Of a stretch of 64,000 bases of DNA, positions 9,736-19,355 are shown piece by piece; the first letter of the stretch is position 1, and the number at the start of each line of letters is the position of its first letter. Origin of the DNA: Eupeodes corollae (taxonomy: Eukaryota; Arthropoda; Insecta; Diptera; Syrphidae); assembly GCF_945859685.1 (NCBI RefSeq), contig NC_079148.1, forward strand, positions 51,656,421-51,720,420, read 5' to 3'. Under the pieces are notes generated by a model that saw nothing but the letters and a program-made list of their open reading frames with translations, did not search any database and had not been told where the DNA came from. The translations under genes were made by a program, and so were the position numbers.

Positions 9736-12489
9736 TTTATTATTATTTATTTAATCCGTTAATTATCTAACGTTAATATAAACTTATAGCTATTTACATA
9801 ATTTTTAATTTAAAATTTTAATCAATATAGAAATAAATAAATACTATATCAAATTAAAAAATCTTTCTTTAAATTGTTTAAATTAATTAAATTATAAAAT
9901 TTATTGAAGACTGAAATCAATTGATTTAAAGGGCTATTCATACCATAGTTAGTTCTGCTGAAGATCGGACATAAAGGTATCTGTCTTCTTATGCTAGTTG
10001 GGCTATAGCTAAAATTTAGACGATTCAGAGCTGTTGCGGATATAATAGAACCATTAATTAATTTTAAAATAAAACAAAATTGGAGATATTGTCTATGTTG
10101 TGAAAGTGTAGGGAGCTTTATTAGCAAAAGTCTCTGAGAATAAGGAGGTGGTGTAAATATTTGGGAAAACGGAAGAAAACGAAGACAAAAACGCATAAAT
10201 CTTTTTTGGATACTTTCAAGTCTGTCAATATGGACTGAATAGTATGGTGCCCATATAACACAGCCGTATTCAAGTATTGGCCTTACAAATGATACATAAA
10301 GAAGTTTTAAGACGTATGGGTCACGAAAGTCACGAGAAAAACGTTTAATAAAACCTAGAATTTTGTTAGCTTTTTTAACTATAAAGTTATAATGGTCACA
10401 GAACGTTAATTTACTGTCAAGAATAACACCTAAATCAGAGAAAACGGAAAGCTTACAAAGGGAGGAAGAATCTAATAAATAGTTATAATCTATAATTGTT
10501 TTTTTGCGTGTAAAACACATAGTTTTACATTTGTCAATATTCAATAAAAGTCGGTTTGTATTGCACCATTCCCTAAAACTATGAAGATCTTCTTGAAGCT
10601 GTGAGCAGTCATTAATTGAACTAATAGATTTGAAAATTTTAATGTCATCAGCGTATATTAAAACGGAGGAGTTTTTTATAACGGATGTTATGTCATTTAT
10701 ATATAAGATAAATAATAAAGGACCTAAATGGCTACCCTGTGGAACACCAGAGTTGACGTAAAATTGGTCGGAGAATTCATTTCTGAATATAACGCTATAA
10801 CTTCTGTTCTTGAGATAAGAAGCGATCCACGTCAAGAATTTGTCGTTAAACCCTAAGGCCTTAAGTTTATGGACTAAAGTCTTGTGACACAATTTGTCAA
10901 AGGCTTTGCTGAAATCTGTGAATACGCAATCTACTTGTTTACGATCTTCGAAAGAGTCAAGGCAGAAAGAAGTGAAGTGAAGTAGGTTTGTAATTGTTGA
11001 TTTATTCTGGACGAAACCATGTTGATTTTCACATACAATTGAATTACAATTAAAGGATAACATCTTACAGATAATAGACTCAAACAGTTTGGGAATAACG
11101 GAAAGTTTGGCAATCGGCCGGTAATTCGTTATTTCATTCTTAGATCCTTTTTTATGAATCGGAGTTATAAATGCACTTTTCCATAATAGTGGGAAAACTG
11201 AGCTTCTAAGAGATTCATTGAACAAAACAAACAGAGGGTACGATAAATGAGACACACATTTTTTTAAAACACATGATGGTATCCCATCAGGGCCAGGGTG
11301 AAAACAGTCATCAAGTTCTGAGACACAACGAACAATTGAATCCTCACATATTGTCAAGTCAAGTGAGTTAAGGTGAGGATAATTTTGGGCTGGAAAGAAC
11401 GAATGGGGAATTTGAAAAGAAGGAGGTACGTCGAAAGCATCCTTGAAGAAATTAGCAAACATATTTGAAATTATTTGGGAGTCATGACTTGTTGTGTTAT
11501 TAAAAGACATAGAGTTTGGGTAACCGTCAGTTCTTCTTTTACTTTTCACGAAATCCCAAAAGTTTTTTGGGGTCTGTTTCAATTCATTTTCAATTTTTAT
11601 AATATAGTCAGAGTATAGAATATTGGAGTAGTCAATGAAAATATTTTTAAGTTCGGAGTAAATCCTGAAGTCTTCTTCTGCTCTAGTTTTACTAAATTTT
11701 AGCCATGCCTTATTTCTTTTATTTTTTAAGTTTTTTAATTGAGTGTCAAACCATGGTGGAGTTTTAGATTTATAGCGAGATTTCCGTAATGGCGTAGTTT
11801 CATAAAAATAGTTAAAAATAATACTATAAAAATTTAGACACATGTCATCAATATTACGATTTAGGAGCAGTTGATTCCAGTCAACATTACACAATAAGTT
11901 AGTTAGTTCGTTAAAGTTACATTTTTTTAAATTGAATTCAAGTTTTTCATTTGATGTATTAGGGATATTGCACACATTTATATTCAGTGATATATTTAAA
12001 GCTGGGTGGTGACGGTCTTCTTCTACTAGTTTAACATCGGCTGGAGATACAGCTACGTCAGTATTTATCGTGTCGGAGAAAAATATTAGGTCCAAATATT
12101 TGTTGTATTGATTGGCAACTCCATTAAATTGAACAAGTCCACAAGAAGCTAAACCATCAATAATTGTGAATTCATTGGTGCTCGTTGGACTGATAGGTGT
12201 AAAGTAGTTGAATTCTGACGAATTTTTCCAGTTGAGGTTCGGAAGATTGAAATCACCTATGATGAGCAGTTCATCATTAGGTTCCATTTGGTCGTGGATC
12301 TTCTCAGTTAAATGCATGCAATTTTCATAGACAAAACTGGTAGATCTTGGAGGTATGTAGGTATACTGAGATGATAAAGAGATAACCTGTTTCCAATTTG
12401 ATTTTAATACATAGCATTTCGACGTCAGAAAGATCAAAAGAATCAACCAAAGTGCATATAAGGTAGTTTTTTACCGCGAATAGTATTCC
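9736..12489 (-). mobile_element. LINE J, 5'-truncated, inserted in LINE L
   Basis: A non-LTR retrotransposon in minus orientation, from partial endonuclease (12489) to a TAA-rich tail (9736-9757). Both boundaries are set by the host element: joining 12490 directly to 9735 restores an uninterrupted L reading frame (NDLT then QIGIIS). No target duplication is visible. Its RT is nearly open, so it is much younger than L. Confidence 0.9.
9849..12446 (-). CDS. Endonuclease-reverse transcriptase of LINE J (865 codons, 5'-truncated)
   Basis: Long uninterrupted frame of a Jockey/CR1-group ORF2. Residues about 62-150 are the second half of the APE-type endonuclease (LLIIGDFNLPNLNW; the usual SDH near the end is replaced by EEDRHHPAL). 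Residues about 425-690 are the RT: ITPIHKKG (about 428), FTDFSKAFD (about 509), SGVPQGSHLGPLL (about 566) and LIYADD (about 597). A Cys-poor C-terminal domain follows. No RNase H domain is present. The first ~27 residues from the ATG are out of the endonuclease frame: upstream sequence in the shifted frame reads GILFAVKN and LETGYLFIISVY, so the true frame has a frameshift near 12360-12370 and the element begins inside the endonuclease. RT motifs are intact, but the copy is not expected to be autonomous. Confidence 0.85.
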   Translation of the reverse strand: MILLIFLTSKCYVLKSNWKQVISLSSQYTYIPPRSTSFVYENCMHLTEKIHDQMEPNDELLIIGDFNLPNLNWKNSSEFNYFTPISPTSTNEFTIIDGLASCGLVQFNGVANQYNKYLDLIFFSDTINTDVAVSPADVKLVEEDRHHPALNISLNINVCNIPNTSNEKLEFNLKKCNFNELTNLLCNVDWNQLLLNRNIDDMCLNFYSIIFNYFYETTPLRKSRYKSKTPPWFDTQLKNLKNKRNKAWLKFSKTRAEEDFRIYSELKNIFIDYSNILYSDYIIKIENELKQTPKNFWDFVKSKRRTDGYPNSMSFNNTTSHDSQIISNMFANFFKDAFDVPPSFQIPHSFFPAQNYPHLNSLDLTICEDSIVRCVSELDDCFHPGPDGIPSCVLKKCVSHLSYPLFVLFNESLRSSVFPLLWKSAFITPIHKKGSKNEITNYRPIAKLSVIPKLFESIICKMLSFNCNSIVCENQHGFVQNKSTITNLLHFTSFCLDSFEDRKQVDCVFTDFSKAFDKLCHKTLVHKLKALGFNDKFLTWIASYLKNRSYSVIFRNEFSDQFYVNSGVPQGSHLGPLLFILYINDITSVIKNSSVLIYADDIKIFKSISSINDCSQLQEDLHSFREWCNTNRLLLNIDKCKTMCFTRKKTIIDYNYLLDSSSLCKLSVFSDLGVILDSKLTFCDHYNFIVKKANKILGFIKRFSRDFRDPYVLKLLYVSFVRPILEYGCVIWAPYYSVHIDRLESIQKRFMRFCLRFLPFSQIFTPPPYSQRLLLIKLPTLSQHRQYLQFCFILKLINGSIISATALNRLNFSYSPTSIRRQIPLCPIFSRTNYGMNSPLNQLISVFNKFYNLINLNNLKKDFLI

Positions 12490-14222
12490 GTTAGATCGTT
12501 AAAGAAATTCTCCTAGGCAATTCATGCGTTTTCGAGCCAGAGCAGGGCATGTGCAGAAAAGCTGAAGAACCGTTTTTTCCTCTGAAGATGAAGAACCGTT
12601 TCTTTCTCTTCCTAGTCCATACAGCTTCTGCAAAAGTCATTTGAGAATACGCCTAGTCTCGTGTCGTGCTTTCCTTTTAAACAGTGTTCGGTTATGACAC
12701 TTATTTTGAGCTTATATGCGGATTGAACGTTTTAAATCCAGTGTTGGCTAGATGTTTTTTGTGACTTGCACGTGGTGATATTGTTCCACCTGGTGCCTGC
12801 CCTCCTCACAGCGTCTTGCATTAGCAGCAGTTTACAATTAGCGATTGGAATGCCAGTGTGTACTTTGAACAAGAATTTTTTATTGAAAAAAAATTAAGAA
12901 AAAAAGAACAATTGAATAAGTTAAACCGCAAAGTTTGAAGGTTAATTTAAGTATAAGTTTATTACAAAGGTTAAAATAGAATATCCAATTATAACATATA
13001 TCTTTGCGTTAACTTTAATTTGACATTGAATTCTTTTAAATTTTCGATAAGTTTAATTTTACATGCAAAGGTTGGCAATACTGTTTTTAAAGTTGAATTT
13101 ACATTGCTTTTATTTAAATTTGATTAATTCTATTACTATTATTAATTTTATTATTTTCTTAAATATTTCATGTTTAATCGCACAGCCAGTACTTGCCAAA
13201 CGTGGTAGGATGAGCTGTACTGCACCGTTCCTGGTGAGTTCATCTGCCTTACAGTTACCTGGAATGTCTCTATGGCCCGGCACCCAGCAAAGGTGAATAT
13301 TGAACTGTTGCGCCATCTCCATTAGAGATGATCGACAGCTATGGACTATTATAGAGTTTGTAGAGACAGAGTCCAGAGATTTGATAGCGGTCTGGCTGTC
13401 AGAGAAAATACGGATATCAGATGTTGATATCACGTTTTCTTTGAGCCAAGACAAGACTTCCTTAATCGCCAAAAGTTCCGCCTGGAACACGCTACAATGA
13501 TTGGGAAGGCGGAATGAGAGACTTAATTTCAGTCGTTCAGAGTACACACCACCACCAACCCCTTCTTTGGTCTTTGAGCCATCTGTGTAAAAGTGGATTG
13601 ACTCATCCTCCAAGAATGTCCTATCCTCCCAAAAAGATCTGGTAGGTATAGAAATCTGGAAGTTTCTGTCGAATTGTAGTTGGGGGATGGCGTAGTCTGT
13701 GTGCTTTGGAATTGATTCTAAGTACCTTAGAATTACGGAGTGGCCAATGTTGGTGTTAGTCCCCTGCGATGAAGCATTGAGGTGAATAGCAGAGCTTGCA
13801 GCTATTTGTTTGCTAAATATGTCAAGAGGTGTTAGGTAGAGCAAGGTGTCCAGTGCCGCAGACGGGGTCGTGCGAAGCGATTCGCTTATACATATTTAAG
13901 CTGATCGTTTGACTTTATTCAGCTTATCCCTGTTTATACCTTTCTCTAAAGCAGTCCACCACACTGCCACACAGTACGTTAAAATCGGTCTGATTACCGA
14001 TGTGTATAGCCAATGGGTGATTCTGGGTTTAAACCCCATTTATTACCAATAGCTTTTTGCCAATAAAAGAGAGCTACAGTAGCTTTTTTGACTCTTTCCT
14101 GTACGTAGCGTTTCCAATTTAGTTTTTTATCTAAGACAAGACCCAGGTATTTAGCCCCGTCTGAGACTTTTAATTGGGTTCTTTGAATATATGGGGGGTT
14201 GTCAAATGGAATTTTGTATCTA
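12490..14222 (-). pseudogene. RT C-terminus, RNase H and tail of LINE L ORF2
   Basis: Begins with YKIPFDNPPYIQRTQLKVS and KYLGLVLDKKLNWK (RT thumb region, about 14070-14220), then ITHWLYTSVIRPILTYCVAVW (about 13960-14020). RNase H follows in the 244-codon frame ending at 13110: FYTDGSKTKEGVGGGVY (about 13535-13590), VFQAELLAIKE (about 13455-13490), FSDSQTAIKS (about 13380-13410) and WVPGHRDIPGNCKADEL (about 13240-13290), which carry the DEDD catalytic residues. After the MITE-like insert it continues as NCKLLLMQDAVRRAGTRW and ends with a Cys-rich FSNDFCRSCMD. Stops and frameshifts occur downstream of RNase H. Confidence 0.85.
12858..13184. mobile_element. MITE-like AT-rich insert in LINE L
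   Basis: 327 bp of very AT-rich DNA flanked by direct GCCAGT repeats (12852-12857 and 13185-13190). Removing it with one GCCAGT restores the L frame (PRLASTG followed by IPIANCKLLL), so the boundaries are exact. The ends are imperfect inverted repeats: GTGTACTTTGAACAAGAA on the left and the complement TGTGCGATTAAACATGAA on the right. No coding capacity. The superfamily is not assigned. Confidence 0.75.
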
Positions 14223-14229
14223 AATCATG

Positions 14230-14943
14230 AGTTTGACATGGCCTTGATGCCAACCCCCATCGCTTTATGGAAGGAAGTGGTCCTGGAAGCTCCCTTAAAA
14301 TGCTCAAAAACCCACCCGAGAGCTTAACCTTGACCAACCGCCAACGATCAGCCGATATTGTGCCATCATCATCGCTCCTGTCAATGACCGCACCCGCAAC
14401 TTTGCCCTTCGTTACGTCACTGAAACTGGATTGTTTCTTGATGTTATTGAGGGGAGTGCTGGTGTTGTGCACCCGAGGCCGTTTTTGTGGCGGTACGGCC
14501 CCCTCAAAAAAAACTTTCTCTCTTAGACGTAGAGTCCTTACTGGTCCTTGTTGTAGCAAGTATGCTTTTAGCCCATTTAACGCTAGCGGTTTGCGCTGCG
14601 GTGTCCTTTCATCCCCCGATGATGCACCAGAGTCCTTTAAGATTTTCGCCGCTTGCCGCCTTTGTCTTTAAAGTCTTTTTGAGAGTTTTCTGGATGTACT
14701 CTCATTAGTAGTGGTAGGGCCATTTTTCACAACCCTGCCACTACTGAAATTAGGTATCGCTACCTTCATATTCTCCTTGCAACCAATAGCAAAGAAGGGT
14801 CCATGGTTAGCCACTACTCCCTTCTCTGCGTTGGCCGCAGGAGATACGGCAGCAGGCTTTAGCGTCAAGTTGCCGCCCGGTCCTGAAGAGATACCAGTCT
14901 CATTGTTTTTTTCATTTTTGTTTTTAGTTTTGGTTTTGTACAC
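14230..14943 (-). pseudogene. ORF1 (gag-like) of LINE L
   Basis: Starts at an ATG at 14943 with a Lys/Asn-rich leader (KTKTKNKNEKNNE). After one frameshift near 14668 it runs through RQAAKILKDSGASSGDE and SSFSDVTKGKVAGAVIDRS to GTISADRWRLVKVKL. The last block is typical of the ORF1 of LOA/I-group arthropod LINEs. The protein would bind element RNA. The frame is fused by deletion to the RT tail near 14225, so no complete product can be made. Confidence 0.65.
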
Positions 14944-15290
14944 CTTGGTCCCACGAGATTCGAAGAAAAGAGGTCCATCTGCACAGAGATTCGCATATAC
15001 AGATAAAGCTAGTTAATCCGGAGGTCGCCAGGTATCCGGATGCTCCGTTAGAGACTCTTAGAGACTGGGCTATTTTTGAATTGGGCGATTTGGCCCCCAG
15101 CCAGGCTGATCATCGGCACGGGTCGTTTAACACTTAGAACCAGCCCAATAAAGATGAGAGGTGGTTGGGGAGGAAGAGAAAGAAAATGTTGCTTGTGCAG
15201 AAAAAAAAATGTTTGAGATCGATTGAGAAAACTTAAAAACAAAATAACGGTGTGGGGTACTCTTCTTGAGCAATACAAACAAATTTCTAT

Positions 15291-15827
15291 TATTGATTAA
15301 AGGCAAGTGAAGAAAATTTAATAAAAATCTATCTATAAAAGTTGAGTTCTCTATATCTGTTCAAAAAATTTGTATGAAGACCGCAGTTATTTTATGATTT
15401 GAAAAAAAAAACTATAGAAAAACGAGTAACATGAATCGGCTCAAACCCTTAATTTTCAAGTTTGAACTCATTCCATTCAATTATTTGGGATGTAGGGGCG
15501 AAGATAGACAGACAAGTGGACGTTATCGGGGGACCCATTTTTTCGACTTTTCCACCATCGGTTTTAGTATTTTTGACTAAAATCTCGAGTTCGTAATTTT
15601 GAACGTTTACAATACTTCCTACATCTACCAATTAATAAGAATGAAAATTATATAATTCACCGATTTCGGTTAGGACTATGACTTCTTTCTAGGACTGTAA
15701 TGAGCTTATAGATTAGAGAGGTGGGAAAAGCTTCGTTTATTTTTTTGACGTCTCCTGTTTTACACTTAAATTAAAATGTAAACAATAAAAAACGGTCACT
15801 TTTGTACTCACTTTGTAGGTCATCTAA
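15291..15827. other. Unassigned DNA with a short repeat block
   Basis: No gene. 15455-15640 contains GGGATGTAGGGGCGAAGA followed by ACAGACAAGTGGACG. A related reverse-oriented motif (TCTCGCCCCTACA, with a CAGACGG-type tract) occurs near 57690-57750, suggesting a short interspersed repeat. Confidence 0.35.
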
Positions 15828-16130
15828 AATAAATAAATTGGGTGGCGCGACAGTCCGTTGAGAACCAAGGCCTAGTGACTTACAACTCTCAACCATTCCT
15901 GTATGCGAGTAATGTTGTCAGGAATGGAGGGGACATACAATTTATATGCCGACTCCGAACGGCTAATTTTGAGAAAGCACTTTTTCATGACAATAGTTAC
16001 TCTTGGAGAATTTGTCAATTCCTCGCAAGAGGCAGTACCCGTGAAAAGACTTTAGATGGCATAGGCAGGGATCGAACCCAAGACCTCTAGCATGACAGTC
16101 CAACGCACTAACCATCATGCCACGGGTACC
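15828..16130 (-). mobile_element. tRNA-derived SINE copy S2, full length
   Basis: Most complete copy of the family, about 300 bp in minus orientation. On the minus strand the head starts GGTACCCGTGGCATGATGG at 16130. It carries an A-box-like segment TGGTTAGTGCGTTGGAC and a B box GGGTTCGATCCC, spaced as in a tRNA. The loop region ctGTCatg resembles the tRNA-Asp anticodon arm. A tRNA-unrelated body follows, ending ACCCAATTTATTTATTTTA. Transcription by pol III and mobilisation by a LINE are inferred from the family type. Confidence 0.9.
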
Positions 16131-18589
16131 ACTAACTGACCATAATTTGGCCATACAAAAATATTTACACGGTTATTAGGATTTTTTGAATGATATATTC
16201 AATTGAAAGACCTTCATATACAAATGATAAAAATTGAATTTAGAATTGAAATGTTATTTCGATCCTATTTGATGCATTTTCTGGGAATACTTTTAATGCA
16301 GTTCAAAAATAAATTGTGTATTAAATTACAAGTATTCTAATATTTCTAGAAAAGAAAATTATTTTGAACCATCATATTTCGCGGAAATGCTTATTGCATT
16401 TTTCAGTTTTCTAAAAAACTGGGAAGCAGAGTTTCAAGAAGGTGCCACATTTCATGGTATGGTTTGTATAATTTTTCGGCTGAAGTTTGATAATTAAAAA
16501 ATCAATAAACAAATTGTACCAAATTCAAACCTATTCAATTTTACATTCAAAATTCGCACCCTTCAATACAAATTTAAAATAAATGTATTATAGATTTATT
16601 TGTGTACAAAACCAAAGCTATTTGTTCGTCAAAGCTGCGAATTGAAAAAGTTTCCTGATTCAAATCTACATCTACTTGTTTTGCAATATTGAAAATTTGT
16701 ATCAAATACACAAAAAAGTCAGAAACTTCCCCAGTGACAATATAAAAATATTTCAAAACTGCAACACTCGTTTATTTCTTCTAAATGCTGATTTAAAGAT
16801 GTCTTTTCTTCGTCATGCTACAAGGTATCTCCTTTAACCAACATACCAGTTATACTTCCAAACCAAAAAGGTTAATTTCGATCAAGACAAGCGCATCAAT
16901 CAAAAATATCATTTTTTTTCTTCTTCTTCTTCTTATGGCTCCCATCACATTTTTTAACCCTTTTGAATTCATTTTTTGGTGAATGCATTCAGTGCACAAA
17001 AGAAGAAGAAAAAAAAGTGTGAATGGTCTGTAATGGCATTTGGCACTTTGAGAAATGTTCAGTTGGAAGCGTTTGCACCTTTCGTCAATTGAGAATCAGC
17101 AGTTGATTAATTACCCAGGAGGGCAATCGATACGATAGTGTAGTTATGTATAAAAAAGTGGCTCCTTTTTCTGTTGCTGCTGAGATGAGATTAAAATGTT
17201 TAATCTTGAGTATTTTTGTTGTTGGGTTCTGTTAAAATTTAAATTGTCGGCGGCAGGTGCGTATTTTGCAGAAACTTCAACCTTAAATTAAATTGTGACA
17301 TGAAACTAATGTTCTTTTTAATTTAGCTTGAGTTGTTCACCGAATGAGATCTCGTTTCGTTATGGGTGTGTCAATATCTTGTTGGTTGATTTAAAAAACA
17401 AAAACTCTAAAAACGTTCCTTTATGTAACACCAAAAAGAGATCGAAAAATTGAATTTAAATTTTCGAATTAGGCATTTAGGCAATAAAAAGGAAATAAGT
17501 AAAAGTTATGTCGCATAATGCCTCCCATTTAATAACGTGATAATATAATTATGGAGGAATTATTAAATTTTGACAAAAAATATGTTAAGATTTAAAACAA
17601 TTACAGGCGATTTCTTAGCATTTAAAAAACCCACTTTCGGATTATTTCATCTTTTCTTTATGTGATGAGAAAACGACAAAAATGGAAATAGACATAAAAT
17701 GTAGATTTTGGTCACATAATGACCAAAGACAAAACTTCTTCTTATTGTTTTTTTTTTCCTGAAATTTTATTTCCGACAAATATTAAAACACACACAATTA
17801 TTATGCGTATAATAAACTCATATCAAAAGAGATCAGTGTATCTGTATGGTATTTTATAACATCTATGGCGCTTCTTCTTTTATTATCTTTGATGTTTCTA
17901 TTATGCGAGTTATAGAGAATCAGGACACAAAGACCATAAAGAGTATCCGATTGAATTTTTATACAGTTTATTTTTATTTAATCGGATTGTGGTCAAGGAA
18001 AGACTTAAATTATGTATCCGCACAATGAAATGATTATTATGGCTTAGTTTGTCTAAATGTTGAGTTTTGCTTTGTGGTGTCTTGAACAATGGGGTTATAG
18101 GTTTGTATAGATAGGCGAGTATCACATAAAATGGAATACGAGGCTGTTAAGAAAAGTTGTAAATATATTTTTGTAATACTATTTTATAGAAAATGTGAAA
18201 TTAATAAAATATGTACTTTTTTAATATAAGTTTATGGAAAATTGTTGTTTTTATGGGACCAATATATGTTTTCCGTAAACATAATAGATTCATGTTTATT
18301 AAACTTTTTAGTTCAATAAAAAGATAGCTCAATTAAATCTAAAGACGAAGAAAATTGTAATTCGAGAATTTTCAAAATAACCTTTTACAATTTTCAGAAT
18401 CCTTAAAGAATAAGTAATGTTGTTAACCTAAAACGAGGCTGGCAACAAAAGAATTTAATGTTTGCATTTTACATGAAAATATATTTTTCCAAATGGTATC
18501 CTCAAACTAGAGAAAATATGGTGTTTGGGAAACTTAACTACTTCAACTTAAATTGTTTTCAGACTTTGAAGATATCTACATATAAATAC
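16131..18589. other. Unassigned non-coding stretch
   Basis: No gene or repeat recognised. It includes a TTC-rich run near 16916-16936 and a compositionally complex segment at about 16930-17260. Open frames are under 75 codons and carry no motif. Confidence 0.4.
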
Positions 18590-18599
18590 ATACATTTAT

Positions 18600-19355
18600 C
18601 GAAAGATACCTCTGCCAACATATCAGGCAATTTTGCGGTGGTGCCAGCAGCGGTACCGCAAAAAACCGTAACAACATCAGGTCAGGCATCTGACCAGTCA
18701 ACGGCAAGAAACCAAAAAAGAAAGCTAAAAAACAAAGCCCGTACAAGGTCAAAAGAAACAATTCAGACTATGCCGAGTCTAGGAAGACAGAATAGATGTC
18801 TGAAGGTGGAGAGGGGCTATTCAAGTCTCCGAGTAGGGATTTAATTCTATCGGAGCCAGAGCCAGTCCCGCTGAAAAGGAAGGCTCTGGAGGTAGAGGCA
18901 GACATTCAAGAAATAGAACTGGTGCAGGCCCTGCAAGCCAAACAGGCAGCCATCAGCCAGTTCGAGCAAAGCCTAAGGTTGAAACAAAAGGCGCACCGAA
19001 AGCAAGAGTCAGCCCAAAAACAGCAGCAGCAAAAACAACAGCAACAAAAAATACAGCAGCAAAAATAGCCACAACCCAAGCCCGCTCCCAAGACCACAGG
19101 AGAGAAGCCAAATAAAAAGAGGCCATTAGTAGTGACATGCCCAATGGCCGAGGGCCCATCGACTTCGGTTAAAGCCAAACAAAGGCCCCCGTGCTTAAGG
19201 CACCAGAAGTGCAGCCTGACATTGTAGCCTTATTGTTGAGCATTCAAGGTCAACTAACAGGGCTGCAAAGTCAGATAAAGGAGCAAGGCAAAAGAGTAGA
19301 TCATCTCTACTCTTTGTTGCCTGGCCTGGTGAAATTTAGACCAAAATGGACCTAA
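18600..19355 (+). pseudogene. ORF1 (gag-like) of LINE A copy 2
   Basis: Coding signal spread over three frames. First, an Ala/Thr-rich segment with SDQSTARNQKRKLKNKART. Then SEGGEGLFKSPSRDLILSE and a helical segment (EIELVQALQAKQAAISQFEQ) that leads into a Gln/Lys-rich repeat (19005-19065) ended by a TAG at 19066. Last, LLSIQGQLTGLQSQIKEQGK and a stop TAA at 19353-19355. The helical Gln-rich part suggests a coiled-coil RNA-binding protein, as expected of LINE ORF1. No CCHC knuckle is visible. Its stop overlaps the ORF2 start codon. Confidence 0.65.

Larger units (their letters stand above)
12490..15290 (-). mobile_element. LOA/I-type LINE L, main piece with internal deletion
   Basis: Minus-strand LINE with its own RNase H. 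From high to low coordinates: 5' UTR (about 15290-14950), ORF1 (14943-14230), an internal deletion joining ORF1 to the end of RT near 14225, the RT C-terminus, RNase H and the C-terminal zinc-knuckle-like segment (FSNDFCRSCMD). The endonuclease and catalytic RT (normally about 2.5-3 kb) are missing. Two later insertions break it: LINE J at 9736-12489 and a 327-bp element at 12858-13184. Confidence 0.8.

Noticed and set aside
14487..15016. Plus-strand open frames over 14.3-15.0 kb
   Set aside because: They are antisense shadows of LINE L ORF1, which has recognisable gag-like blocks on the minus strand.
16035..16130. Functional tRNA gene at SINE heads (also 35491-35560 and 59621-59690)
   Set aside because: A and B boxes are present, but the acceptor and anticodon stems do not close; the sequence continues into a conserved SINE body.
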